From positions 20,615,110 through 20,679,109 of the forward strand of contig NC_054703.1 of the NCBI RefSeq assembly GCF_016097555.1: a DNA stretch of 64,000 nucleotides, written 5' to 3'. The stretch is from Gigantopelta aegis. Taxonomy: Eukaryota > Mollusca > Gastropoda > Neomphalida > Peltospiridae. A program made the translations under genes and the position numbers. Under the pieces are notes generated by a model. That model made no database searches, was not told the DNA's origin, and saw nothing but the letters and a program-made list of their open reading frames with translations. This document shows positions 10,515-21,858 of the stretch, one piece after another. Each line of letters opens with the position of its first letter. The first letter of the stretch is position 1.

Positions 10515-10914
10515 TGGCCCGTAAGTGGTGAGGGTGCAGGTCGGACAATAATATAATTAAATTGCTTCTGTCAGGCATAATATAACATGGACCAACATTA
10601 CGTATGTGGTATTACACTCCTGACCTAACAAAAGTGATATTGTATGGCATATCATTCACCAAAATTGGTTTAATGGCATATGCTTCAAGTATTTTGTAAG
10701 TAATTACATTTTGATATGCAATTTCGTCACTAGTTACAATTTTTTTTTTATGTATAGCAAAAGTGAGGGTTGTAACTGGTAAGAAAAGTGGTTTGACAAA
10801 AAAAAAACTTCAATTAAAGAAAAACTAGTGATTATATCCAATATTGTATTATAATATTAGTTGTATTTAGTATTATTTGCATAAAAATAATAATACAATT
10901 TTAAAAACTAATCT
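10515..10914. other. No gene seen
   Basis: AT-rich, with T and A runs near 10740 and 10800. Confidence 0.55.
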
Positions 10915-11025
10915 AAGATCCCTTGCTACTAATCGAAAAATGTAGCGGATTTACAAATGTTTGACATTAGCCGATAGCCGATGATTAATAAATCAATGTG
11001 CTCTAGTGCTGTCGTTAAAACAAAA
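10915..11025 (+). mobile_element. SINE 3' fragment
   Basis: Tail block: GATCCCTTGCTACTAATCG, then GTTTGACATT, CGATGATTAAT, and GTGCTCTAGTGCTGTCGTT. 5'-truncated copy with the D-type tail. Confidence 0.75.
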
Positions 11026-11077
11026 ATATAACGGCAGTCTGAGTCTTTGAATTACGAAACAACCAATAGATAAGGGA

Positions 11078-11465
11078 AAGAAATGTTTTATTTAACGACG
11101 CACTGAACACATTTTATTTACGGTTATATGGCGTCAGATATATGGTTATGGACCACACAGAGTTTGAAAGGAAACCCGCTGTCACCACTTCATGGGCTAC
11201 TCTTTCTGATTAGCAGCAAGGGATCTTTTATTTGCACTTCCCACAGGCAGGATCGCAAAAACCATGGTCCTTTGTTGAACCAGTTATGGATCACAGGTCG
11301 GTGCAAATGGTTTACACCTACCCATTGCACCTTGCAGAACACTCGCTCAGGGTTTGGAGTCGGTATCTGGATTAAAAATCCCATGCCTCGACTGGGATCC
11401 GAACCCAGTACCTACCAGCCTGTTGACCGATGGCCTAACCACGACGCGACCGAGGCCCAAAGATA
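11078..11465 (-). mobile_element. SINE, C-type head with A-type tail, full length
   Basis: In reverse: begins GAAATGTTTTATTTAACGAC (tail) and ends CGACGCGACCGAGGCCC (tRNA-like head; box B region around GGGATCCGAACCCAGTACC). Overlapping frames are SINE translations. Confidence 0.85.
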
Positions 11466-11654
11466 AGGGAGCATTACGGTCTAGGGATGTGCTAGATGGT
11501 GTTTCTGGCACCACTTTCTACCACCTAGAAATGTGTTTAGTAAATACTCAGACTGCAAATCCATCGTTTTACATATTTACTCGGAGAGCAATGGTACATA
11601 CTGACAAACCTAGACTGGTATATCGTTGTATAGACACAATCTGGACTGCGTGCG

Positions 11655-11664
11655 CACGCACGCA

Positions 11665-11698
<34 letters not shown>

Positions 11699-11793
11699 GA
11701 GAGAGATTTAGACAGATATAGACACATAGAGAGACCGAGCGAGACCAAGAATGAGAGAGCGACACACACACAAATAAAGATATACACACACTC

Positions 11794-11824
<31 letters not shown>

Positions 11825-11940
11825 CATACACAGAACACATGCACGTACACACCACATTTACATCACACACACCACATACACCACGTACACACCACATACA
11901 CAAACACTACATACACACCACATACACACATACACCCTGT
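11655..11940. repeat. CA-rich microsatellite region
   Basis: Several CA runs, a GA patch (11697-11760) and imperfect CACCACATACA units. The long frames seen on both strands are products of this composition. Confidence 0.9.
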
Positions 11941-12458
11941 GAATCCAAAACATATACAGCTTACACTTTGTGTCATCATCCCAAAATGAGACATTTCTAC
12001 ATACGTCAGTGTATATTTTGTCTGATGGCCTACACAGATCAGTCAGAGAACAAGGGAGATCACAATGCCGTCTGCTGTTACTGATATGAATTATGCGCCA
12101 ACTGATGGACGTTCCAGTGATGGAACATCACAAGATGTTCCCGAGATGTCCTTTTATCAACAATGTGTTCAAACAGTAAACCTTTCAGACGCGAGTCTGC
12201 TGCATGTTACTCTTTTCGATTTTGTAAATAACCGTGTTGCCATGTGCCGTTGGCATATCCTTGTGGCCACACAACAGTCATTTAATTAAAATGATTACTG
12301 CAGGTGATCCCTGTGAATTTAAGTCTCACAATGATCCGAAAGTTTGAGAACTCGAACATGTGAATCAGATGAATGCATCTTGTGAACAGGGTTAAATTGT
12401 TCCTCAAAATGAACACATGCCTATGACGACTAAAGCAAATGGTTTCCGAGATATGTCT
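11941..12458. other. Sequence related to the flank of the 56-bp satellite
   Basis: 12090-12185 (GATGGAACATCACAAGATGT, then TTTTATCAACAA) recurs in diverged form at 14110-14190 and 14385-14425, on the other side of the minisatellite. No gene. Confidence 0.5.
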
Positions 12459-12470
12459 TCTTGTGAGATC

Positions 12471-12799
12471 CGGGGCAGGATGTAGCCCAGTGGTAAAGCG
12501 CTCGCTCGATGCGTGGTCGTCCTGGGATCGATCACCGTCGGTGGGCCCATTGGGTTATTTCTCGTTCCAACCAGTGCACCACAACTGGTATATCCAAGGC
12601 CGTGGTAGGTACTACCCTGTCTGTGTCATGGTGCATATAAAAGAACCCTTGCTGCTAATCGAAAAGAGTAGCCCATGAAGTGGCGACAGCAGATTTCTCT
12701 CTCAATATCTGTGTGGTTCTTAACCATAGGTCTGACACCATATAACCGTAAATAAAATGTGTTGAGTGTGTGGTTAAATAAAACATTTCTTTCTTTCTG
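12471..12799 (+). mobile_element. SINE family A, full length, with TSD
   Basis: tRNA-like head with box A region GTAGCCCAGTGGTAAAGCGC and box B region GGGATCGATC, body CATATAAAAGAACCCTTGC, tail AAACATTTCTTTC. Flanked by the 12-base direct repeat TCTTGTGAGATC at 12459-12470 and 12800-12811, the mark of target-primed insertion. Good type copy for the family. Confidence 0.93.
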
Positions 12800-12894
12800 T
12801 CTTGTGAGATCGTGACGAAATAAGACATTTCTACACACGTCTATATACTGTTTGTTCAATAGCCCATACAGATGAGTGAGATACCAAGGGAGTT

Positions 12895-14110
12895 CGACAA
12901 GGCCAGGGTATCACGATACCGCCATCTGTTACTGTTTTGGTCTATGCAGCTACCAAGGACGGGGTATCACGATGCCGTCGTCTATTACTGTTGTGTACTA
13001 TACAGCTACCAAGGCCAGGGTATCACAACGTCGTCTGTTACTGGTGTGGACTATACAGCTACCAAGGCCAGGGTACCATAACGTCGTCTTTTAGTGGTGT
13101 GGACTATGTCCCTACCAAGGCCCGGGTATCACGATGCTGTCGTCTGTTACTGGTGTGGACTATACAACTACCAAGGCCCGGGTATCACGATGCTGTCGTC
13201 TGTTACTGGTGTAGACTATACAGCTACCAAGGCCCGGGTATCACGATGCTGTCGTCTGTTACTGGTGTAGACTATACAGCTACCAAGGCCCGGGTATCAC
13301 GATGCTGTCCCCTGCGTGTGCTGTAACCTCACCGTGGTGCAGGGGTGTAACATTCTCTTTGAGAATGGCCAATACAGCACAAAATTGAAGTTTTGAGTAA
13401 TATTCAGTATCCGTAAAATTCTGTGATATTTGTGTTTTTGCACAGTTCTTTACACTATTTTTGAATTTTTATATTGATGTTGATCATCACTTTATTTATT
13501 TGCATTACCATAGTTTGACACCCAATAGCCGATGTAAGGTGCTGGGGTGGTTATTCATTCGATGCTGTCATCTGTTACTGGTGTAGACTATACAGCTACC
13601 AAGGCCCGGGTATCACGATGCTGTTGTCTGTTAATGGTGTGGTGTGGTGCGGTGAAGTGCATCATTAAATCCAAAACATTTTCCTTCCTGTTACTGCTGT
13701 GAACTATGCAGATACCAAGGATGGGGTATCACGATGCCGTCGTCTATTACTGCTGTGGACTATGCAGATACTAAGGCAGGAATCACGATGCCATGGTCTG
13801 TTACTGTTGTGGATTATACAGTTTTCAAGGACAGGGTATCACAACGTTGTCTGTTACTGTTGTAGACTATGCAGCTGCCAAGACTGTTGTATCACGATGC
13901 CGCTATCTGTTACTGTTGTGAACTATGCAGCTACCAAGGCCTAGGTATCACGATGCCATCGTCTGTTAGTAGTGTGGACTATGTCCCTACCATGGCCATT
14001 GTCTCAAGATACAGCCATCTATTACTGTTGTGGTATATGCAGATACTAAGGCCGGAGAATCACGATGTCGTCTTCTTTTACTGGTGTGGACTATGTAGCT
14101 ACCATTGGAA
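12895..14110. repeat. 56-bp minisatellite
   Basis: Units contain CTACCAAGGCCCGGGTATCA, then CGATGCTGTCGTCTGTTACT, with a period of 56 bases (checked at 13161 and 13217). Roughly 15-18 units, several diverged or shortened, interrupted by SINE B at 13310-13560. Frames across it are repeat translation (56 is not a multiple of three). Confidence 0.9.
13310..13560 (+). mobile_element. SINE family B inside the minisatellite
   Basis: A shortened B copy, flanked by GATGCTGTC at 13301-13309 and 13561-13569. The satellite unit resumes in register after it, so the SINE came after the array had formed. Confidence 0.85.
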
Positions 14111-14189
14111 GACGATGGACGATCCGGCGATGGAACATTACAGGATGTTTCCGAGATGATCTTTTTATCAACAAAATGTTCACACATTA

Positions 14190-14681
14190 AATAACTGCGT
14201 GGCCATGTGCCCTTGTGGCTCTGGTTGTTGTTTGAGTGGTGTGGTAGCTTTTTTCTGTATCTAAACCTTTCTTAAGAGCTGGCATACATCAGCGACAGTA
14301 ACACCACCTGTCAGCAGACACCAAAACTGCAGTTATGACTGGGTGAGAGGGGAGACACACTGGATCATCATGTTAGCTACATTACAGGACGATCCTTTAT
14401 CAACAAAATGTTCGCACATTAAATATTACAGACACGTGTGCGTTGCCATCTGTTCCTTTCATCTTTGAAAATAACCACGTGGCCATGTGTCCTTGTAGCC
14501 CTGGTTGTTTCATGAGTGGTGTGGGAGCTTTTTTCTGTATCTAAACCTTTCTTCAGAGTTGGCTTACATCGATGACAGTAATACCACCAGGACTGCAGAT
14601 GTATGCCTGGGTCAGAGAAGAGACACACAGGAGCATCATGGTAGCTCCCATATCCAGGGACAATTGGAGGTCCCAGTATTT
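14190..14681. other. Duplicated non-coding block, 3' flank of the transporter gene
   Basis: 14206-14310 and 14491-14590 are copies (shared GGAGCTTTTTTCTGTATCTA versus GTAGCTTTTTTCTGTATCTA). This sequence lies downstream of the stop of the minus-strand transporter frame and may include its 3' UTR. No poly(A) signal could be chosen with confidence. Confidence 0.5.
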
Positions 14682-15122
14682 TCACACAGCGGTTTCTATG
14701 ATGTAAAATACATTATGAGCATTGACGTCATCCGATTGTTTACTGGCATTGACATTATTTGCCCTGGATGTATCATTATCAGCATTGACTTTATCCGAAT
14801 GTTTACTGGCATTGACATTATTTGCCCTGGATGTATCATTATCAGCATTGACGCTGTTCGAATGTTTACTGGCATTGTCATTATTTGCCCTGGATGTATC
14901 ATTATCAGCACTGATGTCATCCGAATGTTTACTGGCATTGTCATTATTTGCCCTGGATGTATCATTATTAGCAATGACGTTGTCCGAATGTTTACTGGCA
15001 TTGTTATTATTTGCCCTGGATGTATCATTTACAGGTAGGCTGGTCCCAGTATTTGGGCAAATGTTACAGCTTTTTGAATATGGTTCAAATTCTGGATCAC
15101 ATACTGTAGCATTTTCATCAGT
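14682..15122 (-). CDS. SLC30A1: ZnT1-like exon 7, cytoplasmic tail with 21-residue repeats
   Basis: Starts after a good acceptor (ATTTCAG) in phase 0, matching the phase-0 donor of E6, and runs 146 codons to a stop at 14682. It opens TDENATVCDPEF with a cysteine group (SKSCNICPNTG), as ZnT1 tails do after the PEF block. It then holds five copies of a 21-residue unit like DTSRANNDNASKHSDD, rich in Asn, Ser and Asp, encoded by a 63-bp minisatellite. No frame breaks occur in the array. Homologues are poorly conserved here, so assignment rests on phase and position. The repeats may be a disordered, possibly phosphorylated or regulatory tail (inference). Confidence 0.72.
   Translation of the reverse strand, partial: TDENATVCDPEFEPYSKSCNICPNTGTSLPVNDTSRANNNNASKHSDNVIANNDTSRANNDNASKHSDDISADNDTSRANNDNASKHSNSVNADNDTSRANNVNASKHSDKVNADNDTSRANNVNASKQSDDVNAHNVFYIIETAV
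14722..15035 (-). repeat. 63-bp coding minisatellite
   Basis: Five units of 63 bases on the plus strand, each with GTTTACTGGCATTG and TTATTTGCCCTGGATGTATC. The period is a multiple of three, so the array is open in several frames. The minus frame continues exon 7 of the transporter. Confidence 0.93.
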
Positions 15123-15147
15123 CTGAAATGTATGAGAGAGATATACA

Positions 15148-15150
<3 letters not shown>

Positions 15151-15238
<88 letters not shown>
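15151..15238. repeat. GA dinucleotide microsatellite
   Basis: About 44 GA units without interruption, in the intron just upstream (minus strand) of exon 7. Confidence 0.97.
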
Positions 15239-15241
<3 letters not shown>

Positions 15242-15733
15242 TCACAGTAAAATTTGTCTTCTAATTCAATCTGCATCTAACGCAAAATGTTACGATAACT
15301 GCAAATTAAAATTTGCAAGGGAGAATTTGTAAATTTTAAGGCGAAAAAAAGAATCAAGCGTGAAATGATTTTCCAAGAGGCAAATGGCTTTCATCTGGTT
15401 CACTCATGTGAGAAATGTGATTCCCAATATTTCTAAAGTAGAAACAATCTCTAAAAAGTAAAACAAAACAAAACAAAACCAAAAAACAGCATAAACAAAA
15501 ACAACACAAACTCTATACCATAGAGAAATATCGGTAATTTTTTCAGCATTTAATTCGAATTCAGACTAAAAAAATAATAATAATAATTAAAAAAAAAAAA
15601 AAAATTGTGCATATTATTTATGCACAAAAGTAGAACAAATTGCGTTTCAAATAAAGCTAAACAAATTACATTTGTCAACAGTCTTTCCTGCCATACAAGA
15701 TCTATAATTTTAGTTTAAAACTAATATACAAAC
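15239..15733. other. Intron 6, AT-rich
   Basis: A-rich runs (15590-15604) and an AAAAC cluster near 15462-15486. Nothing else seen. Confidence 0.6.
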
Positions 15734-15916
15734 CTCACTAAATTCCTGCTCAATGGTGGTTGATTCTATGCCCTCATTGTGAAACAGTTGTTTCATTTCG
15801 GATGCGAGAACGGTATATTTGTGGATACTGTCACACCTGACATGCACGGAAGCCACGATATGGCTTCCAGCCAGCTGCCAGATATGTAGGTCATGCACTG
15901 CTCGAATGCCCTGTAG
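15734..15916 (-). CDS. SLC30A1: ZnT1-like exon 6, cytoplasmic metallochaperone-like domain
   Basis: 183 bases, 61 codons, phase 0 at both ends. Acceptor TTTCCTGCAG, donor GAG|GTTTGT. It encodes LQGIRAVHDLHIWQLAGSHI, then VASVHVRC and a block ending TTIEQEFSE. This is the conserved C-terminal domain of SLC30 transporters (GV..VHDLH.W.L......HV). The VHDLHIWQLAGS core fits ZnT1 closely, and the ending resembles ATTIQPEF of vertebrate ZnT1. The expected upstream exon for helix 6 and ILLQTVP was not found. Confidence 0.88.
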
Positions 15917-16064
15917 CTGCAGGAAATATACTGAAGATAAGCCATTTTGATACAAATATTTTTTTGGGATAAAATAATTTTATATGTCTACATATTTCTA
16001 ATAGGGTTTAAATCATTCATTTAAATATTAACCAAAGAGCGTGTATCAAAATACTTACCTTTTT

Positions 16065-16270
16065 ATTAGTATACAGTTGCAAGGACTGGATTTTAAAAAG
16101 TTAATAAATACTAGCATACATTTGCCAGCACTGGATTAAAACAATTTTTTTTTAGTATATTGTTTCCAGCACTGGATTAAAAATAATAAATACTAGAATA
16201 GGTTGTCAGCACTATCTTACAAAGAAAACTAAATACTAGTATATGGTTGCCAGCACTGGATAAGAACGAT
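16065..16270. repeat. Degenerate short tandem repeat
   Basis: Three to four units of about 50-60 bases sharing TAAATACTAG and CCAGCACTGGAT. Two more units open the duplicate at 20507. A donor-like AGGTAAGTAT on the minus strand at 16050-16059 lies next to it, but the frame before it does not look like the missing exon. Confidence 0.7.
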
Positions 16271-16910
16271 AACTAAACTTAACTGTCTGATATCTAGAAG
16301 AAAAATGAAGAAGTTTGTTTTGTTTAACAATACCACTAGAGCAGGGCTGGCCAAAGGTACGCGTCCGCTCGCCCCAGACGAGTAAACATTTGCTCGGACG
16401 AGTAAAATTTACAGTTAAATCGTCTGCAGGGCAAACGAAATTTCCGGACACAAACTGCCTGTTTATTCCTTTTGTACACTTGCGATTTTTTTTTTTTATT
16501 CTGTAGTCTGAAGGTTGTAATGTATCAATCATGTTTAAGGAGTAAACCGTAACTATTGCTTTGATTGGTAGATATATGTGACACTGGTTATTTGTGCAAA
16601 TAATATAACAAATGCCCCATCAGTCCCACATTAGTGACATTTTGTACTTGTCATTAACTGGGGTGGCAATAAACATTTCTACTGACATTTTGTGCGGACC
16701 AGACGGTGGGTACTGTAAACTTCCTGTAAGTGCTTAAAACGATATATGACAGTAGAGTTTCTTCGAATAATTATCAATAGGAGGTACCACACTGTCAGTG
16801 TATATACTGGCCCGGTGGTTTGAAACGTTGTTTCCGTTAGTTTTATTAAGAATTGTTACTTTGGTCATCAATAGTAATTTATTTGGTCTAATGGAACCTA
16901 TATAGCAATT
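16185..16910 (+). repeat. Direct repeat flank, left copy
   Basis: About 700 bases duplicated in the same orientation at 20507-21170, sharing blocks such as TTTCCGGACACAAACTGCCT, GTGACACTGGTTATTTGTGC and GGTACCACACTGTCAGTGTA. The two copies enclose the decayed transposon at 17.0-18.8 kb. Small indels separate the copies. Confidence 0.9.
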
Positions 16911-17055
16911 TCCACAAAAAACAAACAAATTTGTTATTAATATTCAGGTTTGTCTGTTAATTAGCATATACTGGTACCAGTCTATAAGCATTCATAATGG
17001 ATTACTTTTAGCACCATTTGAAATATCTGCTTGATAAAAAAAAAGCGCATTTAAT

Positions 17056-17322
17056 GTTGGACATTACAAATGCACTATCTGGCAGGGTAGTGTCACATCC
17101 GATGGGTATGTGAGACAGAGAATTGTGTGGCCTTCTTCCCCAAGAGTAAAGGTTGAGAGGGCCCATCGGCTGGCCTACATGGCACAGAATAAATTACTTC
17201 CCACAGACATCGCTGTGTACCATGGGCTGGTCACCTGGTTTTGGAATCCAGACTTGCTAATAATAGTAGAAAAGAATGTAAACTGCAAGGCTTTTGTAAC
17301 CACACTGTCTTCTGTGAGGTGA
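17056..17322 (+). pseudogene. HNH / His-Me endonuclease zinc-loop fragment
   Basis: An open frame without a clear ATG. It reads C-T-I-W-Q-G, then DGYVRQRIVWPSSPR and KVERAHRLAYMAQNKLLP. The order C..W.G...DGY.R....W, then ER-AHR-AYM, is the start of the zf-His_Me_endon type domain (zinc-binding loop of homing-type HNH nucleases), often seen in mollusc transposon-like proteins. The following half, which should read SHLCHN with the catalytic His and zinc Cys/His ligands, is missing and the frame ends in unrelated residues. So this is a truncated, non-functional relic. Identification is from recall of the family. Confidence 0.55.
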
Positions 17323-17351
17323 ACTTCTTTTAAAATCAATGTTTTCTTTTA

Positions 17352-18800
17352 CTATTCAATTTTTTGTGTTTGGTGCTTTGATGCAGTGCATGCCTTTCTG
17401 GTATGTTTGTTGCTGAATCTTATACAGTGCATACAGAGATTTTCTAGTTTAACATCTTTTTCTTTTATACTCAGTAGATTTCGTTTTAAGCCGGTGCCAA
17501 AGTTTGTACTCTTGCATTTTACAACTTTACTTCCAGGTGAGAAGTTGCAACCCATACGCTGTGACAGCTGTATTACAGATTCAGCGGGCCCATTGTTGAT
17601 GTTGTGTACTGCGCTGTGAGCTTTGCCGGCAAAAGTTCTAGATAATGTTGTGTGTCTCGTAAAGAATGTCTTAGGCATCTGTTTACTGCCTCACACTTTT
17701 GTGTGTTTGTGTTGAATTTGGTGTGTTGCAGTATCTTTGGGCCTAGGCGGTAGTCGACACATGCTCTTAAAGTGTTAGTGTTTTCTTCTGTAGTGGCAAT
17801 TTGAAAGTTATTATTTAGGAAACAACTCTTAGCGATCCAGTTGTGAGTATTATTTCTACAGACATGTGAGTATCTTTTCACTTGTTGTGTAACCCCTGAT
17901 AGCAGGATACAATGGCCTCGCGAGTGTAGGATATTGCACACATGAATTTAGAAATATTTCCCGCATGCATTTTAAAGGCTTAATCATATTCAGCCCAACA
18001 TCTCATGGCAATGTGATTGGAAAACCTAGATTGTAATTTAACTCTCTCTCTGTTTTTGTTCTACCTGGCATCATTGTTTTTACTGAATTAGAATTTTTGA
18101 CAAATGTTCTTTGCTTGTCAAGAAGAAAATGCAGTTCGGTGTTGGTGACATTTTCCTGATACAGTTCAGTGGCAGCTTTGAAACCCTTTGTGTCCGGATC
18201 TATCGTCAGGTATTGTACTTGTAAATTGTTCTTATTTTTAATTTGTAGCAAACAATCTTTAGCCCATTCTTTTTCATTTCCTATCGACATTGCCGCCACA
18301 TTGGAGGTTGATAATGGTGGATTGTGTACCCCTGACTTTGTTAATTACTTTAAGTTCCTCCCGTTTGGCATACGTCCTCTTGATTTACTTGTGTGATTGT
18401 GTCAGCTACTTCATTGCTATTTTTCTGACAGCCCTTATGTGAAGGTGGTGGGATATTTAAGCAACCTAAAGTTGGTCGTACTTATTGGCATTTTTCTGAG
18501 GCCTACTTGTACTGTGACATTAGGTTGTGTTTGTCGTCTGCCCCTGCACCTCCGTGTGTGTGTCTGTGTTTCTGTGTACTGGATTAAATGTTCGTGACTT
18601 GTACATGCATGATGTGCAGTGGACCTGCTGGCGGGTGCAGACACCTTTTTGCTCTTCTGCGACAAAGTTGAATTCTACTCGACCTGAATTGCAGTTGGGA
18701 ACGGCATGGGCATGTTTTCTCCAAACCCTGTTCATCATGTCCTCCAGCTTGCCCATGTGAATCAGCCTGTAGGAGTCTGCCTCAGGCCTGTTAATCAAAG
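17352..18800 (-). pseudogene. Decayed transposon-like ORF, several frames
   Basis: Minus strand. From 18798 down: a Cys-cluster block (EFNFVAEEQKGVC..QVHCTSCMYKS), then GRRQTQPNVTVQVGLRKMPI, a middle block (MAAMSIGNEKEWAKD, YLTIDPDTKGFKAATELY, MMPGRTKTERE), and then NTNTQKCEAVNRCLR. A frameshift near 17680 leads into AGKAHSAVHNINNGPAES. These blocks in this order match a family of large transposon-borne proteins common in invertebrates, in which the DPD and the TQK..EAVNR blocks are conserved. I think it is Mutator-like or a relative, but could not check. At least three frameshifts (near 18600, 17990 and 17680) make it dead. It lies tail to tail with the HNH fragment at 17056. Confidence 0.55.
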
Positions 18801-19841
18801 GTACCCTCGTTTAACTTCAGTGTAAGTAACCACTATTACTGTATTCCCTACACTTTTATGCATTTATTCTCATGAAGATTATCTCCCCTTACACTTGTAG
18901 TGTGTATTTCGTATAGTGCAACATTCCTACTCTTTGATGTTTTATCATAGTTTGATACTTGCAGATGTAAATTTCGTGCAGACACTTATCCATTTAATCT
19001 GAAATTGGTGATGTCAAGCCCATAAAACCTCAGCGATTTATACTTAGGCCAGATAACGTGGTCTTTTTAATAATTGTAGTTAATTTTTGGTGAAAATAGC
19101 CCTCAAAGGGTTTTAATATGCTACATGTATGTTCAGTGAGTGATTTTATTTTCTGTAATCAATGTGTCATGCAGTGGTAATTGTTTACCTTGCACCAGCC
19201 GGAGCCACAGAACACAGTTCCAGCTGTGTTGGGGTATTCTGAAGTCCACGCAAAAGCCGACTTGTGTCACCTGTACACCTTGAGCACTGGTATGTAAGAC
19301 CCTTTCAGTCACTGACTTTGTAAGTCTGACTGTCTCTCTCACTTTTGATGTGGTTCACCCCCTTGTGACTGGTCTTCTGTTCTTGTGGTATGAAACATGT
19401 CCTTTTTTAAAACCAAATTGTATTGATTTTTTCACTGCTGGCATTGCAATAAATGTGTAATGGTTTGCTTAAAACTATGATGATTGTCAGTCTGAGTTCA
19501 GAAATTAAATGACAAACTTTGCTGATGCATGGATAGTAATATTAAATGAAGGCAATTTATTTCCATGTGTTGATACATGCAAACATATTTGTTACCCCCC
19601 AAATTAGCCAGATTTCGTAATGTCGACACCTTGTCACTTAATTTTTGACTCATTCTCCCTGTGTATATTGTAAACTTTGCCACAATGGACATTAGTCTTT
19701 CACTGCTTCCAATGATTAATTAGGTACTAGTTACAGCTGCCTCATCAGTAGTTTGGTCACTAATTGGGTGCAACTTTGATGTTATGAGGATTATTTTCCT
19801 GATTTCTGTGGTTCACTCAGTACATAGCATCTCCATGTAAA
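18801..19841. other. Possible remainder of the decayed transposon
   Basis: No further conserved block could be read on either strand. A minus frame at 19133-19342 has no recognised motif. Confidence 0.4.
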
Positions 19842-20144
19842 CCCCTGCGCGTGCTGTAACCTCACCGTGGTGCAGGGGTGTAACATTCTCTTTGAGAATG
19901 GCCAGTACAGCACAAATCCCCTTGTTGTCTTCGAGATACAATTGAAATTTTGAGTAAAATTCAGTATCTATCTGTGATATTTGTATTTTTGCACAGTTCT
20001 TTACACTGTTTTTATTTAAATTTTAAATTTTTATATTGATGTTGATGATCACTTTATTTGTTTGCATTACCATAGTTTGACACCCAATAGCCGATGTAGT
20101 TTTCGTGCTTGGGTGTCGTTAAAAATTCATTCATTCATTCATTT
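19842..20144 (+). mobile_element. SINE family B, full length, with TSD
   Basis: Full B copy, flanked by CTCCATGTAAAC before it and CTCCGTGTAAAC after its ATTC run (12 bases, one mismatch). Confidence 0.88.
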
Positions 20145-20506
20145 ACTCCGTGTAAACTTCTTCTAGTGTGGGGTATTCTGAATAGCTCAGTTTGGAGTAT
20201 GTACCCTATACAGTATACAAACCCACATGGGTGTTATATTATCCAGGTGTGCTACATACCAGACAAGGATAAAATATAATGTACCTCATTCCCATGTATA
20301 TTTATTATGCTGTGGATCCATTTTGGTAGGTACTATTGAAGACGCTGCTCTGTAGTTCCACTTACTCTGCTGGCAGTATTTTTTCATACTGGGGTACACA
20401 AGAAAATAACCTTCTCAAAAATATGTGATTGGACACCTTTTGAAATTTAAACTTTTTCAATATAGGTTTTAATGTATCAATCATGTGATTGTCAGGTTCG
20501 AAGTAA

Positions 20507-21170
20507 TAAATACTAGAATAGGTTGTCAACACTATATTACAAAGAAAACTAAATACTAGTATATGGTTGCCAGCACTGGATAAGAAAAATAACTAAACTT
20601 AACTGTCTGATATCTAGAAGAAAAATGAAGAAGTTTGTTTTGTTTAACGACACCATTAGAGCAAGGCTGGCCAAAAGTAGAGTTAAACTGTCTGCCGGGC
20701 AACCGACATTTCCGGACACAAACTGCCTGTTTGTTCTTTGTTTTTTTAAATTCTGTAGTCTGAAGGTTGTAATGTACCAATTATGTGATTGTCAGGTCAG
20801 AGTTCAAATGTTTAAGGAGTAAACCGTAACTATGACTGTGATTGGTGGATATATGTGACACTGGTTATTTGTGCAAATAATATGACAAATGCCCCATCAG
20901 TTCCACATGTTTTATTACCTGAACAATTATTACACTAGTGACATTTTGTAATTGTCAATAACTGGGGTGGCAATAACAATGTCTACTGGCATTTTGTAAG
21001 TGCTTAAAACGATACGTTACAGTAGGGTTTCTTCAAATAATTATCAATGGGAGGTACCACACTGTCAGTGTATATACTGGTCTGGTGGTTTGGAACGTTG
21101 CTTCTGTTAGTTTTATTAAGAATTGTTACTATGGTCGTCAACAGGCATTTATTTGGTCTAATGAAACCTG
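20507..21170 (+). repeat. Direct repeat flank, right copy
   Basis: Partner of 16185-16910. It lacks the segment with TTTGCTCGGACGAGTAAAA found in the left copy and carries a small extra piece near 20900-20935. Confidence 0.9.
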
Positions 21171-21858
21171 AAGCACGCGTCGCCCGTCATTTCAAGCCAT
21201 GATTATTATATCAAGTAACATATTTGACCGTAAGTAGGCACACGTCTTTGAATAAGCCCCCCCCCCCCCCCCCCCTCATTTGTGAAGGCATTTAAGAAAT
21301 TAGGCCTTTATTCATAAATCATGGTATTGAGGTAAATTGCCAAAAACGTTGAAGGATCGCGAAAAAACCCTGTTTAGAACGTTACGATCTAGCATGTTAC
21401 TAAAATGGATAAGTGGACTCTTTGTAAAGTTAGTTTTTGCTTTATCTATGTGAGCTCGCGCACCACGTGACGTAAACGAGGTTAGGGAATTCCACCGCAC
21501 GGTCGGTTTTTCGCTAATGTATATAGTAGCGTTTCGTATTACGAAATTAGGTTGTCCATTTGCAAATTTTCGCATTTGTTTACCAATTAAAATGATATAT
21601 TAAATGTACACGTGATTAACATTTAATTGACTAAATGTTAAAGAATAGTGAGTAGCATGTGTGAAGGCAGGCAAATTTGTAACGGAATCTAAGCAGTCTC
21701 CAACTGAGTCTGTGTGTCGGACTCAAATGGAGAGCGCCAAACGCCAAAATTTCTAATTAAAACAGGGTATACTCCCCCTGAACATTTCGAAAATTAAATG
21801 TCCTGAAAAGCAATGTCCTAAATTCTACAAGTAAAATTCATCCTGAAAAATAGAGTAT
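21171..21858. other. No gene seen
   Basis: Holds a C run at 21257-21275. A minus frame at 21312-21575 has no recognised domain. Confidence 0.5.

Noticed and set aside
11354-11989. Long frame of 211 codons rich in Thr-His
   Set aside because: It is a SINE translation followed by CA-microsatellite translation; no protein evidence.
12937-13326. 129-codon frame over the minisatellite
   Set aside because: The 56-bp period gives open frames by chance and the unit is not a multiple of three.
14505-15038. Plus-strand frame through the 63-bp repeats
   Set aside because: Open because 63 is a multiple of three. The minus frame is preferred since it joins exon 6 in phase.
16050-16160. Donor-like AGGTAAGTAT on the minus strand as the end of the missing transporter exon
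   Set aside because: The sequence before it is the degenerate CCAGCACTGGAT repeat and encodes nothing like helix 6 or ILLQTVP.
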